Of a stretch of 64,000 nucleotides of DNA, positions 1 through 7,936 are shown piece by piece (within the stretch, counting starts at the first letter, position 1; each line of letters opens with the position of its first letter). Origin of the DNA: Candidatus Latescibacterota bacterium (lineage in GTDB: Bacteria > Latescibacterota > UBA2968). The notes below the pieces were generated by a model that worked only from the letters and a program-made list of their open reading frames with translations, was not told the DNA's origin and did not search any database. The position numbers were made by a program, and so were the translations under genes. The stretch lies in contig JAJDYX010000017.1 in the NCBI GenBank assembly GCA_022824945.1, positions 83,847-147,846 of the forward strand, read 5' to 3'.

Positions 1-603
1 TACAGAACGGTATGATATGGTATGCCATCTCGAGTTCTCCCAGGCGGCGTCTTTTATCCATATACGCCGATCATACAAATAAAAACCTGCATCTGTAGCA
101 GCTTTTTCTATCAAATCCCCAACGAGATAAACTCTTGTTTGGAATTGATATTTCCCACCTCTAATATTGTTACCATTCAGCCGTCGATCTATTGTTTGCT
201 CACTGCACCCAAAGTGTTCTGCAAGTTTGTACCTGTTCCAATCAGGATGCTGTTGTACAACCTTAAGTATGTCTTCTTTTGTAAGATTAATTTTCCGACG
301 AGAAATGTTTTCCGCCATAATTTTGGGCATCGTCTCATCCTTAAAACACAATATATCGGCAATATTGATCACTAAAAATCCACCGGGTTTTACAATGGGA
401 AAATGAAGTTTGATCACCTCTCGTAGAAGATTCTTCCAATCTTCAAATGATAAATCCTTCTCGTACTCTTTCCCGACGTAATACGGAGGAGACCAGATAC
501 TGAGCGCAATGGATTCTCGTTCAATTCTCCCCAAAAGCTCCTGCGAATCGCCGTGATATATTGCGTTCGGAGCGAGTGATTTAAACAAGTTTACGATTGC
601 CAT
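1..603 (-). CDS. DNA methyltransferase, N4-cytosine/N6-adenine type (C-terminus beyond window edge)
   Basis: The minus strand is open from an ATG at 603 to the window edge (201 codons, no stop). The product carries the catalytic tetrapeptide SPPY at residues 38-41, the form usual in N4-cytosine methyltransferases, and a KPGGFLVINI strand-loop at about 72-81 typical of the PF01555 family. It would transfer a methyl group from SAM to an exocyclic amino group in DNA. Between the catalytic and later motifs lies a segment (about residues 105-145) that reads like a helix-turn-helix, with YKLAEHFGCSEQTIDRRLNG at its core. This is unusual for a compact methyltransferase and might contribute to site recognition. 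A GGGAG lies about 8 bases before this ATG; another in-frame ATG is at 618. No restriction endonuclease gene is visible, so it may be solitary or its partner lies outside. Family is sure; the methylated base is inferred. Confidence 0.85.
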   Translation of the reverse strand, partial: MAIVNLFKSLAPNAIYHGDSQELLGRIERESIALSIWSPPYYVGKEYEKDLSFEDWKNLLREVIKLHFPIVKPGGFLVINIADILCFKDETMPKIMAENISRRKINLTKEDILKVVQQHPDWNRYKLAEHFGCSEQTIDRRLNGNNIRGGKYQFQTRVYLVGDLIEKAATDAGFYLYDRRIWIKDAAWENSRWHTISYRSV

Positions 604-795
604 GACCCTATCTCCCATTTTTTCAAAATAGACAGAAATTTATAAGCTGTCAACCACCGGCAGGTGTTATATCCTACCGCTGACCACAACCCCATTCTGA
701 TACCATCTGGTGTTCGTGTTGCAGATTTTAAAAAAGGAATTATTTTACACAGGCTCAATTCTCAGCACTCAGAAACCTTTTAGGGAGGGTCACAC

Positions 796-2163
796 ATGAA
801 CATCATCGTCGTAATGTCCGACACCCTGCGTTACGATCATCTGGGCTGTCACGGAAATTCCTGGATCCGCACGCCACATATAGACGCATTTTCCAAACGG
901 TGCATGTTATTTGACCGCGCGTATCAGGCATCATTCCCAACAATACCCACGCGCACAGACATGATGACCGGCAGGCTCACCTTTCCCTTTCGCGGCTGGA
1001 CGCCACTCCCTGAAGATGAAGTCATCTTATCCGAACTCCTCACAGACGCGGGGTATGTCACCATGCTCTTATGCGACACACCGCATCTCGTAAGAGACGG
1101 ACATCAGTTTGACCGCGGATTTTTGGGCTGGGAGTGGATTCGCGGACAAGAAGGCGACCGCTCAATCACAGACGATATACCCGTCCCCTTCGAATCAGTC
1201 CCCGAAAAAATTCGCACACCTGAGCGCATGCAACAATATCACTATCGCTGGCGCGCGGCACACTGGGAAACAGAACGTGACACCTTTGTCGCACGCACCA
1301 TGCAACGCGCCGCAGACTGGCTGGAAGCAAACCACACCCACGAAAAATTCTTCCTGTACATCGACACCTTCGACCCCCACGAACCGTGGGATCCCCCCGC
1401 GCACTACGTCGATATGTACAACCCCGGATACACAGGTGAAGTCATTGACCATCCCATTTACGACTACTGCGATTACCTGAGCGCAGAAGAAATCAAACAC
1501 ACGCGAGCGCTATACGCAGGTGAAGTCACGCTCACGGACACATGGGTCGGCCATTTGTTAGAAAAAGTAGAAAATCTGGGCCTCTGGGAAGACACAGCCG
1601 TGATCTTCATGTCCGATCACGGACATTACATCGGCGACCACGGACGCATTGGCAAAAGCGGGCAGGGACCAGATGGCGACTGGCCCTATTACGAAGAAGT
1701 ATCCCACACAGCCTTCATGGGATATGTACCCGGCAGCAACGCAGCGGGAAAACGCACAAAATTCCTGACACAACCCGTCGATTTTATGCCCACAATACTC
1801 GACCTGGCAGGCATAAAAAAACCCGATGGACTGCACGGGGTATCAGTCGCTCCTATCCTGAAAGGCGAAAAAACAGAAGAACAACGGAAAGTCGCCGTCA
1901 CATCGGCAACCCTGCCCGTGCGCGAAGACCGCAGCGTGTGTTCCAGCATCACAGACGGCAACTGGACATTGCACTATCGCGGCCCCAACTGGCCAGCGGA
2001 ACTATACGACCTGCGAACAGACCTCGCGCAAAAAAACAACATATATAACCAGCAAAACATGGCCGTAGCACAGCGACTGCACAAAGCGTATCTGGACGTA
2101 TTAAAAGGCGCGGAAACGCCCGAGGAAAAATTCGCATTGCGGACAGAATTGCCCGATGCATAA
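796..2163 (+). CDS. Sulfatase-fold hydrolase with Thr at the nucleophile position
   Basis: This 455-residue protein belongs to the alkaline phosphatase/sulfatase superfamily. The N-terminus (MNIIVVMSDTLRYDHLGCHG) holds metal ligand Asp9, and MSDHGHYIGDHG supplies Asp274 and His275. Ordinary sulfatases have C/S-x-P-x-R here, whose Cys or Ser becomes formylglycine. This gene has T49-I-P-T-R followed by the usual MMTGR. Thr cannot be converted to formylglycine, so a sulfatase reaction is doubtful. Thr is the nucleophile in phosphodiesterase and phosphonate-hydrolase branches of the superfamily, so a phosphoester or phosphonate substrate is possible. There is no signal peptide, so it is probably cytoplasmic. 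GGGAGG before the ATG is a strong ribosome site. It converges with the CoA-transferase gene, leaving four bases between the stops. Confidence 0.85.
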   Translation: MNIIVVMSDTLRYDHLGCHGNSWIRTPHIDAFSKRCMLFDRAYQASFPTIPTRTDMMTGRLTFPFRGWTPLPEDEVILSELLTDAGYVTMLLCDTPHLVRDGHQFDRGFLGWEWIRGQEGDRSITDDIPVPFESVPEKIRTPERMQQYHYRWRAAHWETERDTFVARTMQRAADWLEANHTHEKFFLYIDTFDPHEPWDPPAHYVDMYNPGYTGEVIDHPIYDYCDYLSAEEIKHTRALYAGEVTLTDTWVGHLLEKVENLGLWEDTAVIFMSDHGHYIGDHGRIGKSGQGPDGDWPYYEEVSHTAFMGYVPGSNAAGKRTKFLTQPVDFMPTILDLAGIKKPDGLHGVSVAPILKGEKTEEQRKVAVTSATLPVREDRSVCSSITDGNWTLHYRGPNWPAELYDLRTDLAQKNNIYNQQNMAVAQRLHKAYLDVLKGAETPEEKFALRTELPDA

Positions 2164-2167
2164 AAAT

Positions 2168-3373
2168 TCAAATAGCGCCATCGCTTCGGAGTTTCTCAAT
2201 TTCTGGTATTGAATATCCGAGATACTCGCCCAGAATCGACTCGTTGTGTTCTCCCAGTGAAGGCCCGCGCCGGGGTTCAACCGACTCGCCGCCGACCTCT
2301 ATGGGACTCGCCACCACCCGGACGGCTCCGAACTCCGGATGCGGCAACTCCAGTACCATCTCATTCTCGGCCACATGCGGGTCGGCAAAAGCCTGCTCAA
2401 GCGTATTCACGGGCGCGCAGGGCACCTCGCCCTTGAGCAGCGCCAACCAATCGGCAGTTGTCTTCTTCCGGAAAAGATCCTTCAGAATCGGAACCAGAAC
2501 ATCTCGATTCTCCAGGCGATCCGCAAAAGAGCAGAACCGGGAATCTTCCGCCAGTTCCGGCACCCCCAGAATGCGCACCAAATTTTGAAAAAACTTCTCC
2601 TTGGCGCACATGATCACGAGCCATCCGTCCTTAGTCTGCACCACCTGCGACGGAATCTGTGACGGATGAGAAGAATCGGGCGTCCGATGCGCCTGATACC
2701 CTCTGGTCAAGAACCACGCCGCCACATATCCCAGATTCGCCAGTGCCGTATCGAACAGATTCACATCTACGTCGCACCCCAGGCCCGTCTGTCTGGCGCG
2801 GAAGATCGCGCTGACCATGCCCAGGGACGCCATTGTGCCCGCACCGAGATCTACGAGGGAAAGTCCCGTTTTTGTCGGTGGACCGTCTGGCTCGCCCGTA
2901 AGACTCATCCACCCGGCATATCCCTGCATCAGATAATCGTATCCCGGTTCGCCCGCTCGAGACCCATGCCGTCCGAACGCGGAAAGCGAGCAACATACAA
3001 TCGAAGCCTTGACCGCACTCAGCGCCGGATAGTCCAGACCCAGCCGGGCCGGAAGGTCTCCGCGCAAGTTGTTGAACGCCCCATCCGAAATCCCCACCAG
3101 CCGATGCAACACCTCTCGCCCTTCCGGATGCTGCAAATTCAGCGTCATACTCTTCTTGTTCCGGTTGAAACTCTGGAAATACACGCTGTCCTGTTCAGCG
3201 GTATAGGGTGGCACGTAACGCGCGACATCGCCCCCCATCTCGGGATTCTCGACCTTGATGATCTCCGCCCCAAGGTCCGCCAACATCATCGTTGCCCATG
3301 GCCCCGCCCCGAACTGCTCCACCGAGACAATTCTTATTCCATTCAGGGGCGGATGTTGGGATTGATCGTGCAA
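2168..3373 (-). CDS. Family III CoA-transferase (CaiB/BaiF type)
   Basis: This 401-residue protein begins with the typical LNGIRIVSVEQFGAGPWATM and LADLGAEIIKVENP segments of family III CoA-transferases. The expected catalytic Asp lies at 146 in PGYDYLMQGYAGWMSLTG. The enzyme moves CoA between carboxylic acids, through an aspartyl-CoA thioester in the family mechanism. It is the last of three minus-strand genes (MaoC hydratase, CitE-like lyase, this transferase), 23 bases after the lyase. That set matches itaconate degradation (activation to itaconyl-CoA, hydration to citramalyl-CoA, cleavage to acetyl-CoA and pyruvate) or the mesaconyl-CoA steps of the 3-hydroxypropionate cycle. The exact acid activated cannot be read from sequence. 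Family assignment is sure, pathway is inferred from context. Confidence 0.9.
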   Translation of the reverse strand: MHDQSQHPPLNGIRIVSVEQFGAGPWATMMLADLGAEIIKVENPEMGGDVARYVPPYTAEQDSVYFQSFNRNKKSMTLNLQHPEGREVLHRLVGISDGAFNNLRGDLPARLGLDYPALSAVKASIVCCSLSAFGRHGSRAGEPGYDYLMQGYAGWMSLTGEPDGPPTKTGLSLVDLGAGTMASLGMVSAIFRARQTGLGCDVDVNLFDTALANLGYVAAWFLTRGYQAHRTPDSSHPSQIPSQVVQTKDGWLVIMCAKEKFFQNLVRILGVPELAEDSRFCSFADRLENRDVLVPILKDLFRKKTTADWLALLKGEVPCAPVNTLEQAFADPHVAENEMVLELPHPEFGAVRVVASPIEVGGESVEPRRGPSLGEHNESILGEYLGYSIPEIEKLRSDGAI

Positions 3374-3396
3374 GTTAGCCCTCTTCTTTAATCGAC

Positions 3397-4263
3397 CTAC
3401 CGGTCATTGCGCTTTTCCTTGATACGATCTAAAATCCAGCGCGCCCGTTCCAGAATCGGCCTATCTACCATCCGACCATCCACAGTCGCCGGACCTTCGT
3501 CCGCCCGCCGTTCAAAAACCTCAACAATTCGCCGTGCCCACCTCTCCTCGACCTCCGTGGGACTGAAAATTTCATTCACTGCCCCAACCTGACCCGGATG
3601 AATCACGGCTTTTCCGGCAAACCCCAGATCCCTGGCCCGCTGCGCCTCCACGACCAGTCCGTCAGAATCGCTGATGTCCGTAAATACCTTATCTATAGCC
3701 CGAATTTGTCCGCTTGCCGCAGCCACCGCCAGCGCCGATCGGGCGTAGTTGATCAATCCCTGTCCCGGGTGCGAAAAGAGGCCCAGATCTAGCGCGAAAT
3801 CCTCTGCGCCGAACATAAGCCCCATCAGCCTGGGTGTAACGGATGCGATCGCAGGAGCCTGAATCAGACCCTGGGCACTCTCAATGATTGCCAGAAGCCC
3901 GACGCCTCCGGATGGAATACCCGCTCTGGTCTCGTGCCGGTCCAGCCACCGATGCACCTGAAGCACATCCTCCGGTCCCTGCACTTTGGGCAACACGAGT
4001 CCCTGCAGCCCCGCACATACGACCGCCTGTAGATCGGCGTCCAATTCGGAGGAACCAGCATCGTGAACCCTAACGAATCGCATTGGGCCGCCACGCACGC
4101 TGTCCAGCGCGGCAGCGACGCGACTGCGCGCAACGTCCTTCTCGGCCTCCGGGACGCCGTCCTCCAGATCGAATATCAGCACATCCGCTGGCAGACCCAG
4201 AGCCTTGTCGATCATCCGCTGCTGGTGCCCCGGCACAAAAAGCCAAGACCGCATCGACTTCAC
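3397..4263 (-). CDS. CitE-like (HpcH/HpaI family) acyl-CoA lyase
   Basis: This 288-residue TIM-barrel protein has the CitE/malyl-CoA lyase signatures. They are SWLFVPGHQQRMIDKAL at the start, LIFDLEDGVPEAEK at 30-42, RVH near 65-67, AIIESAQGL with metal ligand Glu128, and FGAEDFALDLG with Asp155. Such enzymes cleave (or hydrolyse) malyl-, methylmalyl- or citramalyl-CoA. Its ATG overlaps the stop of the upstream MaoC gene by four bases (ATGA), implying translational coupling. With the hydratase upstream and the CoA-transferase downstream, citramalyl-CoA or methylmalyl-CoA lyase activity is the best reading. Fatty-acid or citrate lyase subunit function is less likely because no CitD/CitF partner is present. 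Confidence 0.88.
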   Translation of the reverse strand: MKSMRSWLFVPGHQQRMIDKALGLPADVLIFDLEDGVPEAEKDVARSRVAAALDSVRGGPMRFVRVHDAGSSELDADLQAVVCAGLQGLVLPKVQGPEDVLQVHRWLDRHETRAGIPSGGVGLLAIIESAQGLIQAPAIASVTPRLMGLMFGAEDFALDLGLFSHPGQGLINYARSALAVAAASGQIRAIDKVFTDISDSDGLVVEAQRARDLGFAGKAVIHPGQVGAVNEIFSPTEVEERWARRIVEVFERRADEGPATVDGRMVDRPILERARWILDRIKEKRNDR

Positions 4264-4790
4264 CCGTCTTTCTCCTCGTGAATTTCGGGAAAGGCATCCC
4301 CCGACGGCGCGTGCGCCCTCTTATAGACCATCACGCTGCGAGTCAGATCTATGACGACGCGGCCATCCTGATTCACGCCCCGCGTGCGCACCTTCACGAT
4401 ACCCGCTTCCGGGTACGACTTCGACTCCCGCCTGGCGAGCACCTCCGTCTCGCAATAGAGCGTATCTCCCACAAATACCGGATGCGGAAGCCGGATCTCG
4501 CTCCAACCCAGATTCGCCATCGCCTGCTCGCTCACGTCCGGGACACTCATTCCCACAACCAGCGCGAGCGTAAACGTGCTGTTCACCAGGATCTTTCCCC
4601 ACCGCGTCCGGCGGGCGTACTCCTCGTCAAAGTGAAGCGGATTGGTATTCAGGGTCAGATGCGTGAACAACTGGTTATCAGCTGTCGTCACCGTCCGCCC
4701 GAACCGGCTTCGATAGACTTCGCCCACCTCAAAATCCTCATAGCATCTCCCGGTCCACCCCGGTATCACCTTTTTCTCTATTTTCTCCAT
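4260..4790 (-). CDS. MaoC-family acyl-CoA hydratase
   Basis: This 176-residue hot-dog-fold protein is the first gene of the CoA cassette. The hydratase motif reads LFTHLTLNTNPLHFDEEYA (residues 41-59) with the expected His53. The position usually held by the catalytic Asp of (R)-enoyl-CoA hydratases is Asn48. Asn may be normal for the itaconyl/mesaconyl-type branch, which I cannot verify here. The predicted reaction is reversible hydration of an unsaturated branched dicarboxyl-CoA before cleavage by the CitE-like lyase, whose start codon overlaps this stop. An AAAGGGAG stands before the ATG. It probably acts in the cytoplasm. Confidence 0.87.
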   Translation of the reverse strand: MEKIEKKVIPGWTGRCYEDFEVGEVYRSRFGRTVTTADNQLFTHLTLNTNPLHFDEEYARRTRWGKILVNSTFTLALVVGMSVPDVSEQAMANLGWSEIRLPHPVFVGDTLYCETEVLARRESKSYPEAGIVKVRTRGVNQDGRVVIDLTRSVMVYKRAHAPSGDAFPEIHEEKDG

Positions 4791-4860
4791 ACCAGCTCCC
4801 TTTACGCCAATATAATTCGTTGCAATCCGATGTCCACCGCTTTATCGCCCTCTCTATTCA

Positions 4861-5280
4861 TCACTCGTTCGTCCCTCGGCGCATTTCAAAAATACGCACA
4901 ACAATGTACATACCCAGTGACACAATAAAAAAGACGAGCAACATCCACGCGATAGATTGCAGAGACTCGATAATCGTGCGATATATCTCGAGCACCCAGC
5001 GTTCGGTCGTCAGTTCAAAGGGAGGCATATCGCGGGATTCACCTGCGGAATCGAAATGCTCCTGCGGCAAAATATAGCGCTCCAACGAGCGGACACGCAC
5101 ACCGCCAGAAATACCCACCACAAAAATCGCAAACTTCATATAGCGCACCCACGCGCCTGCTATCGCGTCATCAATAAGCCGGTGCAGAATACTGGTAATC
5201 GCGCTGCTAAACGCCCGCACGGCAATAAAAGATACCAGAGCGGCGACTACGAGGGTAATGACAAGAAGTGTGAAGAACAT
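4861..5280 (-). CDS. Small membrane protein of unknown function
   Basis: The 139-residue product begins with a hydrophobic segment (about residues 3-25). It has a possible weak second segment near 48-60 and a strong one near 108-128, ending in a basic tail (EMRRGTNE). I do not recognise a family. The topology suggests an inner-membrane protein with a polar loop of roughly 40-50 residues between helices. The ribosome site GGAGG sits in a tight GGAGG-T-CCTCC palindrome directly before the ATG, which could fold and limit initiation. It lies upstream of, and codirectional with, the CoA cassette, 70 bases before the MaoC start, but no functional link is evident. Confidence 0.65.
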   Translation of the reverse strand: MFFTLLVITLVVAALVSFIAVRAFSSAITSILHRLIDDAIAGAWVRYMKFAIFVVGISGGVRVRSLERYILPQEHFDSAGESRDMPPFELTTERWVLEIYRTIIESLQSIAWMLLVFFIVSLGMYIVVRIFEMRRGTNE

Positions 5281-5379
5281 GGGAGGACCTCCAAAGTATT
5301 AGTCAATTTCAATATTATACGTGTAAGAAACGCGTGAGTTCCTCTGGATTATTGGCCTGTCGAACAGTCTATTGCACAC

Positions 5380-7806
5380 TTACTCATGCCTCAGTACTTC
5401 CACGGGATTAGTATGTGCAACCCTGAACGCCTGTGTACCAACGGTCAAAAGCGCAATCAAAAGTGCGAGCAAACCCGACAACACAAACGACCATAAACTC
5501 AGAGATGTGTGATACGCAAAATTTTGTAAATAGGTATTTGTAAAATAAAAAGCAACAGGCCAGGCAATGAGATTAGCCACAAGCACCAGCTTCAAAAACG
5601 CCTTAGACACCAGCAAAACAACACTTGAAACAGACGCACCCAGCACCTTGCGAATGCCAATCTCGCGCCTGCGGCGTTCAGCTGTAAAAGCCGCCAAACC
5701 GAACAAACCCAAACACGCCAGCAAACACACCAACCCGGCAAAAGCGGTAACAGCCTGCCCCAAATCCCTCTCCGCCCGATAAATCGCATCGAGTTCATCG
5801 TCGAGAAACGTAAACTCAAAAGGCTTATCGGCTGCCATAAATGAATCCCAGGTCTCCTCCAGAAAAGGTCGAACCGCTAAAAAATCGCGCACTCGCAACG
5901 CCAGATAATCGTAAAACCACTGCCGATAAGCAAAAACCGCAGGCCCAATCGGTTGTCGAAGAGAGGCGTAGTGAAAATCTGCAATCACGCCAATCACAGT
6001 TCCCTTAGCATCCTCCTCTGAACGCGCCCGACCAAAACGCCTCCCCACAGCGTCTTCCACTGTCCAGCCAAGCGCGCGCACAGCAGTCTCATTGAGAATA
6101 TACCCATGCGTGCGATCGCGCTCAACCCCGGGCGAAAACGTGCGACCAGCTATAATAGGCACACCGAAAGTAGCAAAAAAATCTTCATCAGCCTCCTGCA
6201 CCGGCATCCGCCACTCAGTATGGTCCTGACCTTCCGGCTTGACAATCCGCACAAAACCACCGCCATCTTGTCCGGGCAAAAAACGAAAAGCAGACGCCGA
6301 AACAATATTGGGATGTTCCAAAAACGCTTGCTTTACAGTATTATACCGTACCACAAGCCAGGGATCATCATTGGTCCTGAGCCGACGATCCAGCTTAAAA
6401 ATCGGCAACAAAACGAGATGTTCCTTATCAAAACCGAGATCCTTGTGCTGAATATAATCCAGTTGCCGATAAATAACATCCGTAACAATCATAAGCAAAA
6501 TAGCAATCGCAAATTGCGCCACAACCAGAACCTGCCGAAGCCGCGCACCCTGCAAACGCGCCGCGCCCTTGAGCACATCAGCCGGCCGAAACCCCGAAAA
6601 ATAAAACGCGGGATATACCCCCGCCATCAAACCCACAAACACGGCAAGCGCGAAAAGACCCGGCAAAAGTCCAAACAACATAGACGCATCCAGAGCGTAA
6701 TGCGTGCCCGTCCGCGCACTGAATTCCGACAACGCGATGCGCGCAAGAGGCACAGCGATAACCACAGCAATCAACGCCAGCAAAACCGTCTCGCACAAAA
6801 ACTGCTGAATCAACTGACCGCGCCGCGCGCCAACCACCTTCCGCATCCCCACCTCGCGCGCGCGATACATCGAACGCGCCGTAGCCAGATTGACAAAATT
6901 AATCGCCGCAATCGCCAGAACCAGCACCGCAATAATCGCAAAAAGATAAAGCGTCTGAACATTGCCACCCGAAGCCAAATTGTAATCCTGAACCCCATAC
7001 AAATGCAACCGCTCAAAAGGCTGCAAGCGAAATGAAAGAATGCGACGCACATCCGCGCCCATATGCCGTTCAATAACACCCGACAACTTTGCTTCGAATT
7101 CACCCGCATCTACCCCATCGCGCAAACGCACAAAAGTTTCAATACCCGCCTGTTGCACCCGCCCCTGCCACAGCGTCCAATCAAAAATAGCCTCCTGTGT
7201 TCGCCCATTGGTAAAATGCAACAAATCAAACTGAATGGACGAAAACTTCGGAGGCGTTTGCAAAACAGCGGCAACCGTATAATCGCCGCCGTAATACCGC
7301 TCGCGAATCGTAAGAACTTTGCCTATGGGATCAACCTTACCGAACAACTTCTCTGCCGCTGACTCCGTAATCGCAACCCGATACGGCTGCGACAGTACAC
7401 TGGCATCACCAGTTAAAAAAGGAAAATGAAACAACTCAAAAAAACGGTCGTCAACCTGCCCCTGCGCCAGCGTAAGCTCTCGATCTTCAAAACGCACCAC
7501 AACCGGATAAATGCGATTCTTTGAAGCCAACTCAACCTCGGGCATCTCCGCTTCAATCGCGCGCGCGAGCGCCCCCGAAGTCAGCCACCGCACCTGCGTC
7601 TGCTCATTGCTCACCCGCTCCCGCAAAACCCGATAAATGCGATGCACATCCGGATGAAACCGGTCATAGCTCATCTCGCAAAAAATAATCGCAATCGCCA
7701 TCACACAACAAGACAGCCCCACAACAAGACTGAGCAAATTGATCAGCGTATCGCGCTTGTGCGACCACAAATTGCGGCATGCGATGGTGAAATAGTTTGA
7801 GAACAT
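5380..7806 (-). CDS. Orphan FtsX/MacB-type duplicated permease (copy outside the main array)
   Basis: This 808-residue membrane protein shows the plan shared with the array at 33.9-64 kb. It has an N-terminal helix (IACRNLWSHKRDTLINLLSLVVGLS), the EMSYDRFHPDVHRIYRVLRE motif, a periplasmic MacB-PCD-like domain, a first three-helix FtsX domain around 285-430, a second extracytoplasmic domain, and a C-terminal FtsX domain. The last contains AAFTAERRRREIGIRKVLGAS and ends NPVEVLRHE. In MacB and LolC such domains transmit ATPase motion to the periplasm. No ATP-binding cassette gene is adjacent, so the partner is unknown. The ATG has no close ribosome site: the nearest GGAGG is about 25 bases upstream, next to a REP-like hairpin. 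No sigma-54 motif was seen upstream, unlike two array copies. Confidence 0.88.
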   Translation of the reverse strand: MFSNYFTIACRNLWSHKRDTLINLLSLVVGLSCCVMAIAIIFCEMSYDRFHPDVHRIYRVLRERVSNEQTQVRWLTSGALARAIEAEMPEVELASKNRIYPVVVRFEDRELTLAQGQVDDRFFELFHFPFLTGDASVLSQPYRVAITESAAEKLFGKVDPIGKVLTIRERYYGGDYTVAAVLQTPPKFSSIQFDLLHFTNGRTQEAIFDWTLWQGRVQQAGIETFVRLRDGVDAGEFEAKLSGVIERHMGADVRRILSFRLQPFERLHLYGVQDYNLASGGNVQTLYLFAIIAVLVLAIAAINFVNLATARSMYRAREVGMRKVVGARRGQLIQQFLCETVLLALIAVVIAVPLARIALSEFSARTGTHYALDASMLFGLLPGLFALAVFVGLMAGVYPAFYFSGFRPADVLKGAARLQGARLRQVLVVAQFAIAILLMIVTDVIYRQLDYIQHKDLGFDKEHLVLLPIFKLDRRLRTNDDPWLVVRYNTVKQAFLEHPNIVSASAFRFLPGQDGGGFVRIVKPEGQDHTEWRMPVQEADEDFFATFGVPIIAGRTFSPGVERDRTHGYILNETAVRALGWTVEDAVGRRFGRARSEEDAKGTVIGVIADFHYASLRQPIGPAVFAYRQWFYDYLALRVRDFLAVRPFLEETWDSFMAADKPFEFTFLDDELDAIYRAERDLGQAVTAFAGLVCLLACLGLFGLAAFTAERRRREIGIRKVLGASVSSVVLLVSKAFLKLVLVANLIAWPVAFYFTNTYLQNFAYHTSLSLWSFVLSGLLALLIALLTVGTQAFRVAHTNPVEVLRHE

Positions 7807-7837
7807 AAAATCAGTAGTCAGTAACCAGCAAAACCTC

Positions 7838-7869
7838 CTGGATCGCGGCTAAAAACATACCGCGATGAC
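7838..7869. repeat. REP-like hairpin, copy A
   Basis: CTGGATCGCGGCT, a short A-rich loop, then ACCGCGATGAC. The arms ATCGCGG and CCGCGAT pair. It lies between the permease start (7806) and the monooxygenase stop (7937). It is one of six copies of the same design in this window. Confidence 0.75.
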
Positions 7870-7936
7870 AAAAGCAGGGACCTGCCCATCAGTTCCTTTT
7901 TATCGGTATTTATCCGCGTCCATCCGAGTTATCCGT

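Noticed and set aside
5269..5292. A regulatory hairpin at the small membrane protein's ribosome site
   Set aside because: GGAGG-T-CCTCC could pair, but with a loop of one base it is sterically poor. It may be chance, so I noted it only in the gene entry.
6106..7035. A 309-codon plus-strand frame opposite the minus-strand permease
   Set aside because: Basic, low-complexity product with no ribosome site; an antisense shadow of the permease gene.
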